Origin: Paramyrothecium sp. XJ0827
Lineage: Eukaryota > Ascomycota > Sordariomycetes > Hypocreales > Stachybotryaceae
Assembly: GCA_020881915.1 (NCBI GenBank)
Contig: JAJFPB010000002.1
Location: 1,860,001 to 1,924,000, forward strand
Direction: 5' to 3'
Length of the DNA stretch: 64,000 bases
Every line of letters starts with the position of its first letter. The first letter of the stretch is position 1. A program made the translations under genes and the position numbers. The notes beneath the pieces were generated by a model that searched no databases, was not told where the DNA came from, and was given only the letters and a program-made list of their open reading frames with translations. Shown piece after piece: positions 29,094 to 40,290 of the stretch.

Positions 29094-30461
29094 TTAGATC
29101 CACCAGAAGCCGCGGGGGGCGCGCTTCTTGAAGGACAGGGTCTCACCCTGGCCGGGAACGCAGGTCAGACCAGCGGCCATGGGCTGGAGGACAGACCACT
29201 GGCCAGAGGCGCAGCGCTGGAACTGGGAGCCGTCAACGCAGTTCCAGACACCCTCGCTGGTGCATGCGGTACCGGCAGGCATGGCACCAGCAGCACCACC
29301 GGGAGTGGGCTTGGGGGTGGTGGGGACTCCGGTAGGCGTGCCAGGAGTGGGCTGAGGAGCCACGGGGGTCTTGGTGATGGTGACGAGCGTGCTGGGCGAC
29401 GAGGAGGCGATAGGAGCAGCGTCGGTGGCGCTAGCGCTGGGAGGAACAGTGATGAAGACTCCACCAGGGCTGGAAGACATGTTACATTCTTCGTTGATCT
29501 GAGAAGGAGAGGCAGAGGGAACTAACGCGCTAGTAGATTGAGCAGGAGGCACCTCAGGGAGGATGGAAGGCTGCTCAGGAACGGCGGTAGGCTGCTCGGG
29601 AACGGCGGAGGACTGCTCGGGAACGGCGGTAGGCTGCTCGGGAACGGCGGTAGGCTGCTCGGGAACGGCGGTAGGCTGCTCGGGAACGGCGGTAGGCTGC
29701 TCGGGAACGGCGGAGGACTGCTCAGGAACGGCAGTGGGCTGCTCGGGGACGGTGGAGGGAACGGTGGGAGGAGCAGGGCCGGCAGAGCCACAGTCGCCCT
29801 CAGGGTTGCCCTTGACGGCAGCCGGGTCCTCGGTGACATCGGGGCCGGGGTTGGGGAAGACGACGTCGACCGTCTCGGGGACCTTGCAGCCGTTGCCGAC
29901 GTTGGCAACGAACATGGAAGGGCGGCTAGAGAAGGCGGAGGATGCCTGGCGCTTAGCGGCACCGCCGGCGATGTTGACAGCAGCGCAGTTCATGTACATC
30001 TCACGGTTGCCGACCTTATTGAACCAGGTCCAGGCGAAGATGGCCTCGCCGCCGGGAGCGTCAGAGGGAACGGTGAAGGGGTAGCTGGACTCGCCCTGGA
30101 CGGGGCAGTTACCGACGTAGGAGTGGATGACGGTCCAGGTGGCACCCTTGTCGTAAGAGAGCGAGGCCTGGCAACTGCCACCGTTGTGGTTGGCACCACC
30201 GGCAACCTTGATCTCGTACGAGGAGCCGGGGGTGAAGTCAGCAGTAGGAGCACCGGCGGGGGTGCCAAAGAGGGAGTGGTAGCCCTTGCAAGGGAAGTTG
30301 GAGCCGTCCTGGGCGAGAGGGTCGACCATGGAGTAGTCGATGTCCTGGCCAGCGTTGGGGTTGGCCTTGGACTTGAAGGGAGCAGGGAAAAGCATCTCCA
30401 TGTGAGCGGAGGCGACGGAGGCCAGGCCAGCGGCCAGAGCGAGGGACTGAACGGTCTTCAT
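29094..30461 (-). CDS. AA11-like lytic polysaccharide monooxygenase with repeat linker and C-terminal Cys module
   Basis: This single exon encodes 455 residues. The signal peptide (MKTVQSLALAAGLASVASA) ends immediately before His20, so the mature protein begins HMEMLFPAPF, the histidine brace of LPMOs. The second copper ligand is His92 in GGANHNGGSCQ, and the axial region is FAWTWFN (142-148). The HMEM start and overall layout match family AA11, copper enzymes that oxidatively cleave chitin. After the catalytic domain, a linker has nine tandem copies of VPEQ(PTA/SSA), residues about 238-300, then a Ser/Thr/Pro-rich spacer and a C-terminal Cys module (CTSEGVWNCVDGSQFQRC) like the X278 chitin-binding module seen on some AA11 proteins. 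The last residues, KKRAPRGFWWI, are unusual. With the GH18 and LysM genes nearby, a chitin role is likely (inference). Confidence 0.85.
   Translation of the reverse strand: MKTVQSLALAAGLASVASAHMEMLFPAPFKSKANPNAGQDIDYSMVDPLAQDGSNFPCKGYHSLFGTPAGAPTADFTPGSSYEIKVAGGANHNGGSCQASLSYDKGATWTVIHSYVGNCPVQGESSYPFTVPSDAPGGEAIFAWTWFNKVGNREMYMNCAAVNIAGGAAKRQASSAFSSRPSMFVANVGNGCKVPETVDVVFPNPGPDVTEDPAAVKGNPEGDCGSAGPAPPTVPSTVPEQPTAVPEQSSAVPEQPTAVPEQPTAVPEQPTAVPEQPTAVPEQSSAVPEQPTAVPEQPSILPEVPPAQSTSALVPSASPSQINEECNMSSSPGGVFITVPPSASATDAAPIASSSPSTLVTITKTPVAPQPTPGTPTGVPTTPKPTPGGAAGAMPAGTACTSEGVWNCVDGSQFQRCASGQWSVLQPMAAGLTCVPGQGETLSFKKRAPRGFWWI
29562..29750. repeat. Tandem 21-bp coding repeat in the AA11-like gene
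   Basis: Nine consecutive 21-bp units encode VPEQPTA (most copies), VPEQSSA (two copies) and a final VPEQPS. Neighbouring units differ at one or two bases, so the array has expanded recently and could vary in copy number between strains without breaking the frame. Confidence 0.9.
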
Positions 30462-30554
30462 GTTGTCGGTGGTGTGTGTTGTGTTGTTTTCGTGTAAAGA
30501 TCTTTTGGTGAAGAAGGCTCCGAGTGATCAGGGCCTAACAGTTGGATGTAGAGA

Positions 30555-30564
30555 AAATATATCA
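30555..30564 (-). promoter_or_regulatory. Possible TATA box of the AA11-like gene
   Basis: The minus-strand motif GATATATTTT lies about 95 bp upstream of the start codon at 30461, the expected range for a fungal TATA element. No other TATA-like string lies closer. Confidence 0.45.
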
Positions 30565-31181
30565 AGCACAGCTCGATGAAGTATGCAAATGTGAAGTGCG
30601 TCAGGAAGATGGGACGAAAACCGGTCGTTCAAGGAAGACGGATGGGTTATATTGGAATGTTGTCAAGCAGACGCCTTCGTGAAGAATGATGAGACGGTTG
30701 AGGCTGTTCGGGGGGTCAGGATCAACCTGAGCGCACACAAGAGCAATGTGAAGAAAAGGAAGGCTGGTTGTTTCCGAGGGAGTGTATAGTCGCTAGGACT
30801 TAAAATGGAAGCAGTTGAAAAGAAAGAAGAAGAAAAAAGGAAAGTAGACAACTGTTGGCTTGCTGAGACTGGAGAGGAGAGGAAGTTTGGGAAACAGAGC
30901 GAGCACACGCCTTCTTTTGTACTCTGAACAATCGAGGTAACATGGAACAATCGAGCTGTTCGGACGCCGCTTGCCGGGGCCCTGCGAGTGGAGCAACGAT
31001 CACCGTGCACCTTGACTTCACTTCACTTTCACGCTGGCCTTGACTGCACTTACTCACCCCGTCCGCACCCACTCATCCATCATCGACCACCCCAGATGCC
31101 TGCAGCTGCTAGCGAGGGGACCGGGGGGTGTGGGAGGAGAGGGGAGGACAAAGCTCGGCACTGGCAGAGAGTCCCATCACT

Positions 31182-31231
31182 CGTGTGTGCCTGTGTGTGT
31201 TTCCGTGTCCGTGTGCATGTGTGCATGTGCA
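31182..31231. repeat. GT-rich low-complexity tract
   Basis: Alternating GT with occasional CC or CA interruptions runs for about 50 bp in the gene-free stretch upstream of the AA11-like gene. It has the composition of a decayed microsatellite. Confidence 0.7.
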
Positions 31232-31600
31232 TCCCCACTGGACTATCGGGTGCGGGACCTTTGCTTGAACAGCTTCTGGATCCGAGGGTACAGGGTCCAG
31301 TAAGCATCATGGTGATCTTGTCACATGAAACATGGCATTGTCCACTCGTCCTCTTTTTTTTTTTTAGAGCCAGAAAAGAGACTAGAGAGGGGCAGCCGCA
31401 ACACCCCTGCTTGCGGATCGGAGGATGCTGCATTGGGTTGAGCGGAGTCTTGGTTGTCGTCTATCGTGAGTTGTCTCAGGGGGTCGAGGGTGAATGTGTG
31501 TCGTACATGCCAGCGAATGGCAGGGCTGGGTTGATGACGGGGTGACGTTCAGACGGCCGAGGCGGCTCCTTTCTTGGGGCTGGAGTGGGCACCAGCAGCT

Positions 31601-31620
31601 CACCTTAGGTAAGGTGCCTT
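31601..31620. repeat. CCTTAGGTAAGG-type palindromic motif
   Basis: CACCTTAGGTAAGGTGCCTT contains two overlapping near-palindromes centred on CCTTAGG and ACCTTAGGT. Related strings recur at 39244-39263, 39436-39450, 57416-57430 and 57909-57953, always between genes. Confidence 0.55.
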
Positions 31621-33056
31621 AGCTCGCCGGGCTCCGCCGTTATATCCGCTGGCTCTTGGCTCTAGCTCTCGCTCTAGCTGTGGCTTTGCGCTCGTTGCCG
31701 TGGGCCGGCGAGTCTAGGGCCAATCACAGCCCCGACGTCCCCTGGATCTCGAAACTTTGAAACGCCAGCACCAGCCCCAGGGTACATGGCAAAAATTCAA
31801 CGATTGGCCATGCCGTGCCTTTTTTCGGCACACTTGGCTGGCTCACTCATGCCCGCTGGCCCCTGAAACCGTCCGGCGTCGATCGGCCTCGGCTTCCCTG
31901 CCCAGGCCGGGAAGCTCCTCTCCTCTGCTAGCCATTCACGGCAGCTGACTTGCTAACCTTAGAAACCGATGGGCTGGGGTAACCTTGTCTTTTCTTCTTC
32001 TGCTTTGACCTCCATCCACTTGCTCTGACGACGATGGGAATCCACGCTCCCACCCGAACCCTCGCACTATCGGATTCCATATTCATGCGACCCAGCTTGT
32101 TCTTCCCGAGTAGGCAAGTATCTCGGTTTGAGCGAGAAGAAGACCCATTGGTACTTTGTCGATGGCACCATCCTTCCTGGGCACGGAAGTCTGCGTGCCC
32201 GTCAATCCCTCATTTATTCTAGAGTCCTATCTGGCGGTAAGAGCTTGTAGCGTATAGTTTCCGTACGGGTTCCTTGCAGCGTGCATCACCATACCTTAGT
32301 GCGTGCATACCTAATAGCCAACCAGCTCACCGTTTTGGGCTCTCCAGGTGTCACTGTCTTGGGCCTCCCGTTCTAGCCGCCGTCACCCACCAGATGCTCA
32401 CTCTGCAACCGCCAATGCTCAGTCACAGACGTGCCGACAGTGAATCCTGCGTTTGCATTGAAGCGCCAATCTTCTTTCCCGTCCTATGACTGTTCGGCTT
32501 TTGTTTTTGTTTCTGTTGCATTGTTCTCGTGCTTGTTCTCGTGCTTGTTCTGGACAACAAGCAGCTTGGACCACCTTATTCCCATTCACATTCCCCTTTC
32601 CCAGCGCACGGGCTTTGCCACGCTACCCTACAGCGCACGTTGGCTACAGCATTGTGTCGCACGATCAGATGCAAACACACGAGTAAACAGCACGGTCTTT
32701 TTTAATGTCCTGATGGGTAAACAAGACCTACTTGGTAAGAATCTTGCAGTGACTTGGGTGATGGCGCGGTGTGGCTTTGTGTGGCTGATGAAACTACAAT
32801 GATCTTCTTCTCGACTAGCTGCTTCCCTTAAAGAACGTCCATATTCAATGCCTCAGTGTCAACGCAGGTGCGATTGCTTGGCAAGACCACAGAAACCAAT
32901 TCACACTGAATGATGTCATCCATTCGTTCTGCACATCGACTCAAGTAAGGTATGCAAGACCCTAAACGAGAGTACCCGCGACACGGCTCCTACAACACAG
33001 AACCCGTCGTAGACTACAGAGTACTGATCTGGTGATGGCCTCATACGGCGGTCGAC

Positions 33057-33085
33057 CCCGGCAAGTGGCCCCGGCAAGTGGCCCC
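33057..33085. repeat. Two-copy direct repeat, unit CCCCGGCAAGTGG
   Basis: Two adjacent copies of a 14-bp phrase, CCCCGGCAAGTGGC, followed by a partial third, in the gene-free stretch. No function is apparent. Confidence 0.7.
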
Positions 33086-34668
33086 AGCTCGCAGGGATCT
33101 CCGATTCCAACCCAGTCCAGTCTACCTTGCCCTGATGATTCCATACTAAGAACTCGGGAAGCATAAGCATCCCTCATATTTTCGTCATCCAAGACAGTTT
33201 CATCGGTCGGGACGGAAGATGACATATGCCCACCGTCGCATTCTAGCCAAGGCACCGTCGTAGTAATCCCGGCGCCCTGGGCTCGATAATAGTAACCGGA
33301 GCCCCGGAAGCCGTGCAGCCTACCCCAGCATTGCCTGAACCAGGGGGACTTGACCAGTGCTATTTACAGTTGCCCATTCCTCCTTGCCAGGGATTGTTGT
33401 CGGAAATTTAAGATTACTGTGCCCATTGTGCACGTCTGCAGCAAGCGGGGCCAATGTAAAGATAGCAATTCTACAGGACACGGACCAGATCCCCCACGAG
33501 TCTGCGCAGGATAATTCCATTTCCACCACGAGCCTGCCCAGCATCTTTCGTGCAGGTTAAGGTAGTATCCACATTACATACCTTGATGACTGCTCGGGCC
33601 CTCGGAATGCAATTGACGAATGAGAGGAACCATTTCCCCAGAAGCTCTCACCACTCCCGGGCATGCGTCTAGCGGTAAGCAGTGTTAGGAGAGCCCGACA
33701 CTGATGTATCGTGAAGGAAATAACTCCACCTATACAATGCGCTTCCGAATAGATCCACGATATACTTCAACTTCATATGGCACCCAAATCGGTAGAATGG
33801 TCACGACCAAGCACGATGAATGCCTCACTGAGCGGTAATTCTGTGTTGGATATTCAATCTCAACATAGTATCGGCTTCAGCTACCCCCACAGCATAACAC
33901 TATCGGCAAGGCTTTTCATGCCCTTTCGATTCTGCACCTTGATCTTTCGAGGGCGATTCAAATGGGACTGTCATTTGGTAAAATTGATTGATTCACATCA
34001 CCCCAGCCGCTGCTGCAAGACTATCTTATCCCCTTCCGCTGAATCTCCAAGTCACCTGCATCCTCTCTTCCAACCCAACATCTGGTCGGTGTTGCGAGTC
34101 TCGCTCAACCCCACGAGTAGCACAACACGACAGTTGCACCAGCTCCGTCAGGATTCCACCATGACTGTCTGGGCTATGAGCTCGAAGGGACCATGGCCTG
34201 GCTTTCCGCACGCATCGGTCCTTACCACCAGCCCACCACTCTTGCCTGCTATCTGCCTCTTTCCGCTCGCAGACGTGAATGCGCACATAGGGAGGCTTCT
34301 GCCACAGCCCACGGCCAGAAGCAACACCATCGCCAAGCATCCCACACAACTGGACCATCATCGCCACCCTTCATGTCCACTCATCATGTATTCTCGGCGC
34401 CTTGCTGTCATTTGCCCAATATCCATCTGCAAAGCCATTGGCAACGTATGAAGCTCTTTGAAGCAGCTCATGCTGTTCTAGTCGTAATGCGTACCAATGC
34501 ACCATATGGCAACTATATAGTATGCTTCCCTATCCTATTGATTTTTGCGAATAGCCCGGGCCTAACATGAGAGCCAAATACTGTTTTGCGAACATTTCGT
34601 ATTCATGCGGGTGGTAGATGCGGCGCCTCTTGACGCAAGATACTCATGCTGCCGATCCCCTACCATCT

Positions 34669-37643
34669 TTATTTAGCCTCCTCGGAGCCGTCACTGGGGC
34701 GACTCTGAGTTACGGCCGGGGACGAGATATTGGCTTGTGGGCCCGCGTGTTGTGTCTGCGGTGTGTAACTCTTGTTGTAACTGTTGCTCCCATTCCTCTG
34801 CTGCGGACCATACTGATGCACTTGCTGCGGGCTAGTGCCAAAATGCTGAGGACCTGGCCCATTGTAAGACCGCGCATTAGCCACTAACCAGCACCGTTAG
34901 CTGCACGTCCACAAAATATTATAGTAGCATACATGGGGAATCACGTACTAGGTCCACCGTGCTGGCCAGGGCCATAGGCAGGCTGTGTGTATTGGACGTT
35001 GGGGCTCATCCCGTACATCTGTTGGCCCTGCTGTGACCCCTGATGCACCATCATGGGGGCTGCCGGGCGTCCTGGGCTCGGATAACCATTCGCTCCCGGC
35101 ACAGTTTGAGGGGGACCAGAGGGCGGTATGAATTGTGGATGTGCTCCAGGATACATCATCTGAGGCGCAGCAACCATACCTTGCGGCCCTGGGATGAATT
35201 GTGGTTGCATCATCATTGGGCCACCCATTTGTCCCTGCTGAGGGGGGATATATTGGGGTGTATTGGAGAAACTCCTGAACTGTCCCATTTGAGGGGTGTT
35301 AGGCCCCATGAAAACCGGCTGGTTATAGGGTACCTGAGCCGGCGAATTCACGCCAGGATATGCGACTGGCACATGGCCTAGGCGAGGAGATGCGAAAGAC
35401 TGCGCTGAGTTGGAATGCATCATGCGATGATCGTCGTTACCGTAGGGCGGATGCATGTGCCCATGCTGACCCGCATGCATCTGCATGGGAGGCATGTGGG
35501 GTGAGTGTCGAGGTCCCATATTGTGTGCCCCGTGCTGAAGGTGGAACGGCAATTGGTGTTGATGTGCCATCTGCGGGACAACATGAGAGGGATTGGGAGT
35601 GGCCGCTGACTGCCCAGAGAACAGCTGACGCTCAAAGTATTCCTTGTACGTAAGGTGCATTGTAGAGTCGGCCTTTTCATCATCTTGGAGTTGTCTCCAG
35701 GTGGGAAGAGTGTCGTAGGATGGTCGCAGGCCACCGTTGTCATCCCACTTGCGTCCAGAAGGAGGCGGAATGCTCTTGATGTGTGTGAGAATGAAGCACT
35801 TGGTAACATCGACAGCCTTGGTTTTTCGACGGATCAACTGTCCAGCGGGAGCAACAGATGCTGACGACTCAGCGACATTAACCGAGGATCGTGGGCTCGA
35901 ACCGGCACTTGGGTGACTGTTGGGGTTGAAAGTAGCCGCGAATGGGCTTGGCCTAAACTCATGGCTGTTGGGATTCAGTTTGGCACCCATGTGGCTGGGA
36001 AGCGCACTATGGCGACGGTTAAAGGCGGATTCGGACGAGTTTGCTGGTCCAGTTGGAGGTGCACGCATTTCTGGGCCGACAGCATGCTGCGGTGCTGCAG
36101 GGGGCTGCGCATATTTCTGGTGCTCTACGTGGCGGAGTCGCTGAGCAAGATTGCCCGTTTGTTGTGCGGCCGGGTGCTGCGGGGCACCCCGGTTGTTCCT
36201 GTACTGTTGATTGTGGTATGCTTGAGGGAACTGGCGAGGCCCAGGGTTTCGGCTGGGTGTGGTGTTTGCAACGTTGGGTTGCTGGACAGGTGCAACGCGC
36301 GATGATCGGGAATCCACTGTCGCCGGCACGGCAGGTTGCTCGGCAGGCTTGGCCTGGACCTCCTTTGTTGGCGAGGGTTTATCCTTGGGCCCAGTATCGG
36401 TCTTTGCCTTTGCCATTTCCTCGGCGTTCTTCATAGCCTTCGCCTGGATCTCCTTTTGTTTAGCTGGGTCCTTTGCGATGATGGACACCAGATCAGTCGG
36501 AACCGGCGTGGATAGCTTGAAGCTGTCGGCGAACTTCTTCAGTTCCGTCAATTTGACTTCCTTGTCTGCTTTGGCCTTGTTGCTACGAGCTTTCTCCGCG
36601 TTCATTCGTTGCTGGCTGGCAAAAGTCTTGAACTCCTTGAGCACATCACGTTCCACCGTGGAGGTCGCACTGGGCTTAGCGGGTAGAGCAGCCTGTGAAC
36701 CTGCGGCACCAGAAGCTCTGGCCGATGTGGTTGCCGAGTCCTGAGCTTTGCTATCAGTAGTAGGCTTGACTTCTGGAGACTTCACAGTAGGTTCGGCCGC
36801 TGCACTCTTCTTCTTCTCCTCAGATGTCTTCGAGTCAACCGGTGGCTGGCTTTCTGGCTTGGAGCTCACGCCGTTCTTGGTTGGAGTTGGGGCCTGCGTT
36901 TTGCCCTGCTCCGGCTGGGGTGTCGCCTGCTTTTTGGGCGGAGCCCGGATCTGCGCGTCAATGATGGCAGGGTCGAATGGAGCTCCTTTGACTGTAGCCT
37001 GAGCTGTTGGTGCCCGTTTGGCTGGAGGTGTATATTTGTTTTCTCTGCCACCTCCTACGAGAGGTGGGAAGTCTTGTCGACGCACGCCACTGTATCTGAA
37101 GATGAGCGTCAGTATATCTGTCAGTTGAAAAGTGATAAACGTATGTAACGCGTACTTGTCTTCCTCGTCTTCGCCTCCCTTTTCACCACCGCCGGCATAA
37201 TCCATCACGCGTTCTTCGGCAACATGAGCAGTGGTGGGGGCGCTGCGCTCGATTTCTCTGGCCTTCCTTTCCGCCGCAGCTATCCGTTGCCGGTATTGCG
37301 GGTGACTCTTGTCAATGACGGTCGTGTACATGTTTTCATCATAGTCGGTAGTCAATCCAAATAATCTCTCGTTCTCCGCAAATTGATCCCATGGGGCGTT
37401 ATTGGCAGACCTCTCGAGAGAGCCGTCGATGCCATCGCTTGCATCTGGAACCCATGGCTTCAGGACTCGTTCATTACCAAACCGACTGTTGGAAATGGCT
37501 TGATCGGTCCGGAAACCACCTCGGTTGCCTACAGATTTATTTAGCTAATAGGAATTCTACTGGGGGATGAAAAGCAGCTTACCGTTTTGTGTCCGATTAT
37601 CAAGCTTGCTCCCGGCCATGCCATCTTTCTTTGGGGCGGGCAT
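34669..37643 (-). CDS. PBP1: Ataxin-2/Pbp1 homologue (LsmAD and PAM2), 4 exons
   Basis: Exons 37583-37643, 37156-37528, 34949-37095 and 34669-34883 encode 931 residues. Pbp1 binds poly(A)-binding protein and acts in mRNA stability, translation and stress granules. The LsmAD domain covers residues about 67-135: WDQFAENERLFGLTTDYDEN, followed by DKSHPQYRQRIAAAERKARE. Much later a PAM2 motif, KLNPNSHEFRP (near 35950-35985), fits the ligand of the Pab1 MLLE domain. The rest is disordered: Lys/Ala/Glu-rich in the middle, Gln/Pro/Met-rich in the last third. The third intron (37096-37155, 60 bp) does not break the frame, but it splits the conserved EEDKYSGVRRQDFPPL. The N-terminal Lsm fold usual in this family was not found upstream in any frame. 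The start at MPAPKKDG is the first in-frame ATG after an upstream stop. Confidence 0.88.
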
Positions 37644-40290
37644 ATTGGGCGTCCTTTCGACAGGCCACAACTTCTCAGGTCACCGTTCGCAACGCCGTTG
37701 ATGCACCATACAACAAAGCACAGTATCTGCCCGCCTCTTATGCAATACAGCCGACGTTGTTGGGCGTGGGCTTCCGCTGTTTCCTGATCTCCGGGAGGAA
37801 ACCGGCAAGATAACGTTCGCAGGAATACAGCAGGATGGAGGTGGTGGCTTCTTCGAATGCAGATACTGCAGGGAACCACGAACCAATGCGACGCCGAGCC
37901 CCGTACGGAAACGGTGACGAAATGTCAAATGAAGAACCTATTGAAGGCCAAGGAGGCTTTGGCCGGATGAAGTCGCTGATAAGGACCGCTGGTAGAGTCA
38001 CTCGAGCGATGGCGCTAGGTCGAGTCGTTTCGGGGTGCAAGGAGAAGGTCCAGGTCAAGATCGAGCAACCTGCGCTACTGCACCAAGTCAGTGTAAGCAA
38101 CCTCTGGGGATGGCGCGGATCGCATGGCCGGTTGTCGTGCAAGGGAGGTGCTGTGATAGCCTCTAGGGCCAGATTGGTGGAATATGAGGGCCACACAACC
38201 AAGGATTTGGCCAGGGAAACGGGAATTGGGGAGGTGGTGGCTTACCTGGGAGGAAGCCAAAGACAGGAACCAAGAGGCTAGTCGGGTTGTCCGAGGTGCC
38301 GTCCAGCTCGACACTGCTAGAATTGCCTCACAATGGGCAAATGAAGCATAAGGGAGAGGCTGTTTCCAGGGACGAGAAAGGGAGACGAGGTCAGGTTGTG
38401 GAGTTGTGATGAGGCTTTGTTTTCCCCCCTACCCTGTCACTTGGCTTGGGCTAGCAAGAAAGTGGTCTGGTACGTTGGAGCGCCGTGGCGGGAGGGACAC
38501 GGACAGCCGTGGCAGTCGCAGAAGCAGTTATCACTGAGCAGCCGCAGCAGGTGCTTCAGTCACACCGTGCGTGGGGTTTCTTCTTACTGTGATACCAGGC
38601 TATTAATGGGAGCACTGGAAAGATCTGTTCCCCCAATGCTACCCTACACGGGGCCCCGGGTGGATGCGGGCTTGCACAGTGTGATTGGGGAGTCCCTGCT
38701 TCCTGCGCCAGTCTCAGAATGAATCCGTGCGGCGCCCAGAGGTCCTCTGATGCACAGACGGTGTACCTTACACGAACAGCCATAAAGCCATCATATTCAT
38801 GACAGCATCGATGCCTATCTAGGGATGTATCTTATTCAAAGGCCCAACATATCAGGTAAGTAAGGCGGATTGCCTTTAATTCAGGCCTCTCGAGACCTCG
38901 AGAATGAACCGTATCTATTGTATCTTACCTATCTCAGCTGGTGATGAACCCTTGCTTTGTATCCCCACGTAGGTACATACCTATTCTCTTTGTGGAGGGG
39001 TGATTTTTTTGTGCGTTTTGTGGCAGAAACGAACAAGGGAGGCAGGGCGCCGTGCTGCTTGACCAGATGAGCTCTTCTAAAGTACGGAAGACTCCAGGCA
39101 CGTTGGAAAATGGTCTTGATTGGTACTGTACCTACTGCTGCTAGCTGCCATGTGCTCCTTGACCGCATCCAACGACTTGGTTGACAGTAGAAAGCCAGCC
39201 TGGTTTGTCGAGTTCCACCGAGAGGCAGATCAAACAACTCGAAACCTAAGGTAAGGTAGGTAGTGATTCGAAAGACATCGCGTGTCGTGCTGATAGCTAG
39301 GAAACTCAATATGACAAATACCAAGCCATGATTGCTGGAGGCCCCTGTGGATTGCAGCCGATCCAAACCTAAATCATACCTTAGAGCTGGACCTGAACGC
39401 ATGTGCGACACGAGGCACCTTCTGCCGACATCCGCCTACCTTAGGTAGACTCGCTGCGCCTGCCATGTCAAACCTTCCCATAAAAGGCAGCAGGCATGAT
39501 AACAAAGAAGACGGATTGTTCAAGAAGAACGGGGGTTTGTCTACTACCCGTCTTGGTGTTTTTCTTGTGTTGAATTGCTACGATAAAATTAAAACATCCA
39601 TGCTCTGTATTTCTTTCTGTTCCTCTTCGGTCTCTATTTTATTTTGTATGGATGTACTCATACATTCGACTGCTACTTATACTCCGCCGACATGCTTGTG
39701 CAGATAGTCTTCAGCCCCCCTTTTCATGATAAGTGATTGGTACAGTACTGGGGAAGGCAGGAGTAGCACAGATGAATTTTATTGGTTGATTCATTTGCCT
39801 TTGTGTTTCTTACAGGCCCTTTCACTTCCTGAAATGCGCCGTCTCTTTCATTAGTAAAACGGTTGGTAAGAGCTTGAAATGTTCATTACTACCTCAGGTA
39901 TGTTTCCCAAGATGCCGCCTGACTACTAACTTAGGGTAGGTTAAGTTGTCCCGGCTTCAGTACAACATGTCGCTAGGCGGTCGCCTATCCTGCTGGTAGA
40001 CACGATGGCTTATCCTCTCTATTCCGCACCACAAGTGCATCAATCCATTTGAGGATGACAGCGTACGTCCCCCACCTCGCGAGATATAGCCCAAATGAGG
40101 AGAGCTGCGTCGCAAGTGAAATGATAAAGCGATGACCACAAGGCACAAGAAGCAATGCTGGACCGTGAAATGGAGCTTGAACAAAGGACTTTCTACTACA
40201 GACAAATATTCACAGACATGACCACCCGGACCTCTGCATCTGGATGACTTGGACTGTTGGTACAATATGCTACGCCTCCGAAACCACCCT
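37644..40290. other. Intergenic region between PBP1 and QCR2
   Basis: 2.6 kb without a supported gene. The part next to PBP1 is its promoter and 5' leader, and a minus-strand donor-like site (CAGGTAAGCC at about 38240) hints at a leader intron. Motifs of the CCTTAGGTAAGG type occur at 39244-39263 and 39436-39450. The remaining ORFs on both strands (for example 37835-38281 plus) show no protein features. Confidence 0.5.

Larger units (their letters stand above)
30462..34668. other. Gene-free stretch of about 4.2 kb upstream of the AA11-like gene
   Basis: No gene is supported over these 4.2 kb, the longest such stretch in the window. It holds the AA11 promoter, polypyrimidine tracts (around 30800-30850), a GT-rich tract (31182-31231), a CCTTAGGTAAGG palindromic motif at 31601-31620 and a direct repeat of about 14 bp at 33057-33085. 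A plus-strand ORF of 224 codons at 33777-34451 has no signal, domain or splice pattern. The region could be a long regulated promoter, a noncoding RNA locus or decayed repeats. Confidence 0.45.

Noticed and set aside
29538..30497. Plus-strand ORF of 319 codons, Gly/Leu-rich, opposite the LPMO
   Set aside because: Its repeats are just the antisense of the VPEQPTA codons; the minus frame has a signal peptide and the His brace.
33777..34451. Plus-strand ORF of 224 codons in the gene-free stretch
   Set aside because: Random-looking composition, no signal, domain, splice logic or codon bias like the real genes.
37835..38281. Plus-strand ORF of 148 codons upstream of PBP1
   Set aside because: Overlaps the PBP1 leader on the other strand and has no recognisable features; it also does not supply the missing Lsm domain.
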